From Lachnospiraceae bacterium (lineage in GTDB: Bacteria > Bacillota > Clostridia > Lachnospirales > Lachnospiraceae): a stretch of DNA of 18,219 nucleotides. How positions within the stretch are numbered: the stretch's first letter is position 1; every line of letters starts with the position of its first letter. The position numbers and the translations under genes were made by a program. Shown piece after piece: positions 13,845 through 18,219 of the stretch. The notes under the pieces are model-generated. The model worked only from the letters and a program-made list of their open reading frames with translations. It was not told the DNA's origin and ran no database searches. The stretch covers positions 1 through 18,219 of the forward strand of contig DPZM01000020.1 in NCBI GenBank assembly GCA_003535955.1, read 5' to 3'.

Positions 13845-13865
13845 TACTTTTTATACGGTTAATTG

Positions 13866-13874
13866 TGATATAAT
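13866..13874 (+). promoter_or_regulatory. Extended -10 promoter of the MATE gene, possibly giving a leaderless mRNA
   Basis: TGATATAAT is a perfect extended -10 (TGnTATAAT), and 8 nt separate it from the ATG at 13883. No SD lies in front of the ATG, and no good -35 is visible. The arrangement matches that at 8948-8966. Confidence 0.55.
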
Positions 13875-13882
13875 ATGGTCGT

Positions 13883-15250
13883 ATGAATACCAAGATGAAT
13901 AAAAATAACGATTTCTCAAAGGGTCCGGTTTGGAAATGCATAATCATACAGGCCATCCCGCTCACAATTGCCCAGTTTGTGCAGCTTTTATACAATGTTG
14001 TGGACAGGATATATTTAGGGCACATGGGTAACGGCCACTCTCTTGCGCTAACCGGAGTGGGGCTGACTTTTCCGGTTATTACGCTGATAATGGCGTTTAC
14101 TGCCCTTTTCGGTATCGGCGGGGCACCTCTTTTCTCAATAGAACGCGGCCGGGATGATGCAAAGATGGCGGGAAGGATCCTTGGCAACTCCTTCGCGCTC
14201 CTTGTAATAAGCGGTCTTATCCTTATGATATTGGGATATCTGTTCTTAAAACCCGTTCTTTTTGCTTTTGGCGCGAGCGATGATTCGTATCTTTACGGGG
14301 CAGCTTACTTAAGAATATACCTTGCGGGTACTCTGTTTGCAATGACAGCAACGGGTCTTAACATTTATATAAGTGCCCAGGGATATCCGGGGATCGGAAT
14401 GTTGTCAACGGTCATAGGCGCCCTTATCAATATAGTCCTGGATCCAATATTCATCTTTCTTCTCAAAATGGGGGTTTCGGGTGCTGCGCTTGCAACGGTT
14501 ATAAGTCAGGCTGTATCGGCGGTGTGGGTTCTTAAGTTTCTAACCCGCAAGGACATTCCGGTTCCGCTTAAGAAGGAAAATATAAGGATAGACAGGGATA
14601 TAACCCTTAATATAAGTAAGCTTGGAGCCTCCAACTTCATAATGCAGGGGACCAATTTTGCCGTTCAGGTGGTGTGCAATGCCACTCTTGCCAGATACGG
14701 CGGAGATTTGTACGTGGGGATAATGACTGTTACCAATTCAGTACGCGAGGTATTTGTTCTTCCGATAAACGGGATAATAAGCGGAGCGCAGCCTGTGATA
14801 AGCTATAATTACGGGGCGAAGGCCCATGACAGGGTAAGGGCAGGGATCAACTTCAATACGGCCCTCGGTGTCATATATACTGCCCTGGCCTGGATCATCG
14901 TTCTCATCTTTCCGGGGTTTTTCATTAACCTCTTCTCGGACGATCCGATGCTTATGGATGCGGGAATACAGGCCCTTAAGATATATTTCTTCGGATTCGT
15001 GTTCATGGCCCTGCAGTTTGCCGGACAGTCATCATTTCAGGCGCTCGGCGACGCGGGACACGCGATCTTTTTCTCACTGCTTAGGAAGGCATTCATTGTT
15101 GTCCCGCTCACCCTGATATTACCTGCCGCCGGCTACGGGGTTACCGGGGTCTTTCTTGCCGAACCTGTCTCAAATGTTATCGGGGGTCTTGCAAGCTATA
15201 TCACCATGCGGCTTACGGCCTACCGAAAACTGGAGAAGAAAATTATATAA
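13883..15250 (+). CDS. MATE family multidrug efflux transporter
   Basis: This 455-residue transporter has the usual MATE length and about twelve hydrophobic segments in two halves. Family motifs are PLTIAQFVQLLYNVVDRIYL with GHMG in helix 1, FGIGGAPLFSIERGRDDAKM after helix 2, LNIYISAQGYPGIGMLS in the middle, and LPINGIISGAQPVISYNYGA in the second half. The predicted function is Na+- or H+-driven export of cationic drugs or metabolites; the substrate cannot be told. There is no SD before the ATG at 13883, but an extended -10 lies 8 nt upstream. An ATG four codons later is possible. The divergent OhrR-like regulator and the palindrome suggest control by oxidants. It ends 10 nt from the convergent NA37 gene with no obvious terminator. 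Confidence 0.93.
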   Translation: MNTKMNKNNDFSKGPVWKCIIIQAIPLTIAQFVQLLYNVVDRIYLGHMGNGHSLALTGVGLTFPVITLIMAFTALFGIGGAPLFSIERGRDDAKMAGRILGNSFALLVISGLILMILGYLFLKPVLFAFGASDDSYLYGAAYLRIYLAGTLFAMTATGLNIYISAQGYPGIGMLSTVIGALINIVLDPIFIFLLKMGVSGAALATVISQAVSAVWVLKFLTRKDIPVPLKKENIRIDRDITLNISKLGASNFIMQGTNFAVQVVCNATLARYGGDLYVGIMTVTNSVREVFVLPINGIISGAQPVISYNYGAKAHDRVRAGINFNTALGVIYTALAWIIVLIFPGFFINLFSDDPMLMDAGIQALKIYFFGFVFMALQFAGQSSFQALGDAGHAIFFSLLRKAFIVVPLTLILPAAGYGVTGVFLAEPVSNVIGGLASYITMRLTAYRKLEKKII

Positions 15251-15260
15251 CGCGCTTTAT

Positions 15261-16277
15261 TTATTTAGACATAAGTCTGTTTATGTTCTTTATCATAATG
15301 GATATGGTGCCGTCGGGATTGGTGATGAATTCCACACTGTCGTTATTATTGTATTCATCCATGGGGATATTGATTTCTATCCCTGTGTCGGTCTTAAGGT
15401 ACTGCTTATGGTATTTCCTTACGGTCATCTCATTCTGAGGCCTTACTTCCTCCCTTACCATGTTGTATTTCCCGAGCTTTTCTTCGAATTCTTCCTTAAC
15501 GGTAGGATATTCTTCATACAGCTTCTCTCCGATAAGGTCGGGCCTTATGGCTCCGTCTTCGCGTATCTGATTCTCTATGACAGCCTTTGTTTCGAGCTGC
15601 TTCTCTATATTGTCTTCGAAATACTTGTTGTTGATCTGGTCAAGAGCCTTTTCGACGATCTTCATCCTGGTCCGCTGCGACATTTTTGCATGACAGTTAA
15701 GATACAGTTCGGACAGATAATTCGTATTGACGCCGTTCACCTCGTATTTCTTCTCCGCGATCTTTATCGTGAGATCCTCAAGGTCGATGATCACAGCCTC
15801 GGTAAGCTTGGTTCCCGAGGCAGGCAGGGTTGCATGCTGCATGATTATGGCATTATAATTGCTTCCGTCATCCGCGTTCCGGGTCATGTGGACGAAGCTG
15901 TCCTTATAATTCATCTTAAGCAGGGCAAGGTATGGCTTTCCCTCGCTCTTAAAGGTCACCACACAGAAATCGGCGGACGGTATGTCGGGATTCTTACACA
16001 TGATATCATACAGTCTTACAGCTGCTTCCTTGCTGAACCCTATAAGGTCTTCCTCGCTGAAGTTCTTAACAAGCTCATACATATCCGATCCCTCTTCCTC
16101 GCGGAATACGCATGTCTTTAAATCATCACCTGCCGCAACCCTGTAAATATGGGCCCTTAAGAGGTCGTTAAGCTCCTCATGCCTTTCCAGCAGATATTCC
16201 GAAAGGATCGGCATACCCACATCGGTCTCTAAGATATGTACAATTGCATTTGTTATTATTATCTCATCTTTCTGCAT
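15261..16277 (-). CDS. Nucleoid-associated protein, NA37/YejK-NdpA family
   Basis: This 338-residue cytoplasmic protein matches the NA37 family in length and layout: ITNAIVHILETDVGMPILSE at the N-terminus (~8-27), then FCVVTFKSEGKPYLALLKMN (~103-122), EAVIIDLEDLTIKIAEKKYE and the helical middle NYLSELYLNCHAKMSQRTRM. The C-terminus ends in a beta-rich segment (EFITNPDGTISIMIKNINRL). Escherichia coli YejK binds the nucleoid; the molecular role in Firmicutes is not known. GAAGGAAA before the ATG supports the start. It follows the recJ-like gene by 19 nt and is probably co-transcribed with it, hinting at a shared DNA-maintenance role (inference). Confidence 0.88.
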   Translation of the reverse strand: MQKDEIIITNAIVHILETDVGMPILSEYLLERHEELNDLLRAHIYRVAAGDDLKTCVFREEEGSDMYELVKNFSEEDLIGFSKEAAVRLYDIMCKNPDIPSADFCVVTFKSEGKPYLALLKMNYKDSFVHMTRNADDGSNYNAIIMQHATLPASGTKLTEAVIIDLEDLTIKIAEKKYEVNGVNTNYLSELYLNCHAKMSQRTRMKIVEKALDQINNKYFEDNIEKQLETKAVIENQIREDGAIRPDLIGEKLYEEYPTVKEEFEEKLGKYNMVREEVRPQNEMTVRKYHKQYLKTDTGIEINIPMDEYNNNDSVEFITNPDGTISIMIKNINRLMSK

Positions 16278-16296
16278 TTTCCTTCATCCTTTACTT

Positions 16297-18048
16297 TTAG
16301 CTCTTATACAGGCATTCTGTTTTCCCGGAAGTCATCTGGAAGCTGACGATACCGTTATATCTGTTTATTTCGGGAAGGTTCACCATTCCGCGTATCATCA
16401 GTTTCTGTTCACCCTTGTCTGCCTCAATATCCTTAATGTAACTGCCCCTGTTCCACATAAGTATCACAACTTCTTTATTATCCGAAGACCTGGCAGTTAA
16501 CCTGAGCTTGGCATGGACGCCTTCATTCATATACATGATCCCACGGTTGGGATTGACTTCCTCTTCGATAAAAAAACCGGGCTTGGCAAATCCTTCCCCG
16601 AAAGGAAGAAGGTGCTCGTAAGCCTCTCTGAGTTTAATTATGTTGGCTTCGGTAAACTTTGACGGGGCAAGGACAAAATCACTGTCATCGGCGCTCATCT
16701 CTTCCCTGACATAATCTTTTGAGACAGACTCTGTCATGCGCCGCCTGAATTCATCAAGGTTTTCATCCCTGATGCTGAGTCCGGCCGCCTTGGGATGCCC
16801 GCCAAAGGCCACAAGAAGGTCGGAACATTCCGTCAGCTTTTCATATATGTTGATACTGTCGGTCGATCTTGCCGAACCCTTAAATATCCCGGGGTTGCCG
16901 GATTTCCCGAGTACGATCACCGGAACCCCGTATTCCTCCTTTAACCTGCCTGCGGTAAGTCCGTTTATGCCCTCTTTGAGGCCCTCATCCGCTATAAGGA
17001 TGAAGGGGTCTTCTTCATAGCCGTGGGCTTTTATGATCTGTTCACATTTTCGCGCATCTTCTTCGGTTAATGACTTTCTTGTTTCATTTATTTCGGCCAT
17101 CTGCCTTATAAGACCCGGAAGTCCGGGGTCACCCTCATCCGACAAAAAAACCCTCATGGGAAGATCGACGCTGCCTCGAACCCGGCTGCATGCGTTAATG
17201 GCGGGTCCGTAGTAGAAGCCGAAGGTATCACCGTCTATGCGTGACTGTAATGCTTTACCCCCGGTTATGTTCTCATGAAATATCTTCCAGAAGCCCTTGT
17301 CCTGCCTTATATGATCGATGGCCGCACGGGCAATGCAGTGATTACTTGCGTTTAATTGTATAACATCAGTTATTGTGGCAACTCCCGCATAGGCACACAG
17401 GCTTTCCAGGAAGTCCCTGCTATTTGCCGAAATACCTTTCATCTCATACAGCTGCATTATAAGGCGTCTTGCCAGTTCCGCCCCGCAGAAGCCTTCGGCC
17501 TTCTGCTTCCCTGCGGCATATGCTTCCTTCTGCTTTATGCTTTTCTCACATACAGCCGGGATTGACGGATCGGGAACCCTGTCAGCCCCCTGTTCATGGT
17601 GGTCGGTCACATACACCTTTATACCGAGCTCCCTTGCCCTGTTCCAGGCTTCGACCGCCCCTATACCGTTGTCACAGGAAATAATAACGCGAGTTGCCGG
17701 AAAGGATTCAAGCAAGTGCTCAAGGCTGTCTTCGGTGATAGAGTATCCGTCCCTGAACCTGTCGTTGGCAAACCAGTTTATCTTACCGGGGCTGAGCTGT
17801 TCAAGTCCCTTATACAGGATCGTCATGGCCATGACACCGTCTGCGTCATAATCTCCGTATATGGTAATATAAGCCCCCGAATCGACAGCTTCATTTAACC
17901 CATCAAGAACCCTGTCACCATCGACCAGGGAAGAGAATACGGGTAGCATATCGGGCGTCATGTTAAGGAATCCAAGCATCTCCTCATCCGTGGAGAACCC
18001 TCTTTTTTTGAATATTTCACGTTCTATGGCTGATATGGTGTTTATCAT
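16297..18048 (-). CDS. recJ: RecJ-like single-strand DNA exonuclease, DHH/DHHA1 phosphoesterase
   Basis: The protein has 583 residues from the ATG at 18048, which is 9 nt after AGAGG; a GTG two codons upstream is only 2 nt from it. The DHH domain shows GDYDADG at 65-71, CDNGIG at ~125-130 and TDHHEQ at 148-153, the Mn-binding motifs. INACSRVRGS at ~284-293 stands for the usual INAAGR-type motif. DHHA1 carries GGHPKAAGL at 416-424. An OB-fold-like C-terminal region follows (HAKLRLTARSSDNKEVVILM, GMVNLPEINRYNGIVSFQMT). RecJ degrades ssDNA 5' to 3' in recombination and repair. Lachnospiraceae genomes often have more than one RecJ-like gene, so this may be the secondary copy. It is followed by the NA37 gene 19 nt later. 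Confidence 0.9.
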   Translation of the reverse strand: MINTISAIEREIFKKRGFSTDEEMLGFLNMTPDMLPVFSSLVDGDRVLDGLNEAVDSGAYITIYGDYDADGVMAMTILYKGLEQLSPGKINWFANDRFRDGYSITEDSLEHLLESFPATRVIISCDNGIGAVEAWNRARELGIKVYVTDHHEQGADRVPDPSIPAVCEKSIKQKEAYAAGKQKAEGFCGAELARRLIMQLYEMKGISANSRDFLESLCAYAGVATITDVIQLNASNHCIARAAIDHIRQDKGFWKIFHENITGGKALQSRIDGDTFGFYYGPAINACSRVRGSVDLPMRVFLSDEGDPGLPGLIRQMAEINETRKSLTEEDARKCEQIIKAHGYEEDPFILIADEGLKEGINGLTAGRLKEEYGVPVIVLGKSGNPGIFKGSARSTDSINIYEKLTECSDLLVAFGGHPKAAGLSIRDENLDEFRRRMTESVSKDYVREEMSADDSDFVLAPSKFTEANIIKLREAYEHLLPFGEGFAKPGFFIEEEVNPNRGIMYMNEGVHAKLRLTARSSDNKEVVILMWNRGSYIKDIEADKGEQKLMIRGMVNLPEINRYNGIVSFQMTSGKTECLYKS

Positions 18049-18148
18049 TTCCACAACCTCTTGTCTTTTTTACTTATGAGCTGCCGGCAGGATCATTACC
18101 GCACCGATCGATCCGGAAACATCCCTTTCCTGTTTTAAAGTGTGCCCA

Positions 18149-18171
18149 AAGAACCGTCCCCGCATCATGCG
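18149..18171. repeat. GAACCGTCCCC repeat core joined to a small hairpin
   Basis: AAGAACCGTCCCC is followed by the short hairpin CCGCA-TCA-TGCGG (18159-18171). It lies about 10 nt beyond the minus-strand stop at 18181 and may act as the terminator of that gene. The core is the same as in the units at 8874-8942. Confidence 0.6.
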
Positions 18172-18180
18172 GTGTTGCGT

Positions 18181-18219
18181 TTACAACATGGTAAGGGATA
18201 TCCTGCCCTTCTTTTCGTC
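18181..18219 (-). CDS. Partial: C-terminus of a probable S1 RNA-binding domain protein
   Basis: The minus strand is open from the window edge to TAA at 18181-18183 and reads DEKKGRISLTML. The pattern D-x-K-x-x-R-I-S-L-(S/T)-M is the last strand of S1 domains, which often end such proteins. Only 12 residues are visible, so the family assignment is tentative and the rest of the gene lies to the right of the window. Confidence 0.4.
   Translation of the reverse strand, partial: DEKKGRISLTML

Noticed and set aside
15156..16121. 321-aa plus-strand frame
   Set aside because: It starts inside the MATE gene and is antisense to the NA37 gene, whose protein and SD are convincing.

Overview
The window looks like a chromosomal segment of a low-to-mid GC anaerobic Firmicute, most likely a Lachnospiraceae member of rumen or gut type. 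This is inferred from strong AGGAGG-type ribosome binding sites, the codon style, and families such as YitT/DUF2179, YczE, DUF4342, the NA37 nucleoid-associated protein, M18 aminopeptidase and PAS-GGDEF. No rRNA, tRNA, intact transposase, integrase or CRISPR array was seen.

Layout. The left edge (1-210) is a DUF4342/UBA-like gene that lost its first ~15 codons; a full-length paralogue lies at 7225-7614. Next, on the minus strand, come a PAS-GGDEF diguanylate cyclase (270-1730); an operon of a Ser/His-rich zinc-ribbon membrane protein, a YitT/DUF2179 permease and a truncated histidine phosphatase (1815-4154); and a methyltransferase-STAS fusion (4341-5618). Positions 5707-6978 are a graveyard: a transporter-like tail, a multiply frameshifted NRPS adenylation domain and the N-terminal half of a MATE transporter. 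A two-gene operon (small membrane protein plus DUF4342) follows at 7225-7861.

Positions 7862-8576 hold no gene but contain the most striking structure of the window: six consecutive inverted pairs of CACGC/GCGTG with a nearly constant 22-23 nt between arms and unrelated sequence inside (8230-8567). It lies between a small unknown gene (8577-8831) and an inverted repeat that could end transcription on the minus strand. Copies of a dispersed GAACCGTCCCC repeat surround this area (8874-8942, 9957-9986; related elements at 235-266 and 18149-18171).

The right half is more ordinary: a YwaF/TIGR02206-type membrane protein, a HAD phosphatase whose last codons come from the dispersed repeat, an M18 aminopeptidase with an XRE-type regulator gene behind it, an OhrR-like MarR regulator with a YczE-like permease gene divergent from an intact MATE efflux gene (with a consensus promoter overlapping an 18-bp palindrome), and a recJ-like exonuclease gene followed by an NA37 nucleoid-associated protein gene. 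The last bases appear to be the end of an S1-domain protein gene.

How the genes work together. The clearest regulatory unit is the OhrR-like/MATE locus, where a peroxide-type sensor probably controls itself, a permease and possibly the efflux pump. Two genes (YwaF-like and MATE) have an extended -10 box placed so that the transcript would begin almost at the ATG, suggesting leaderless mRNAs. The rest are mostly independent housekeeping or signalling genes separated by repeats and gene remnants.
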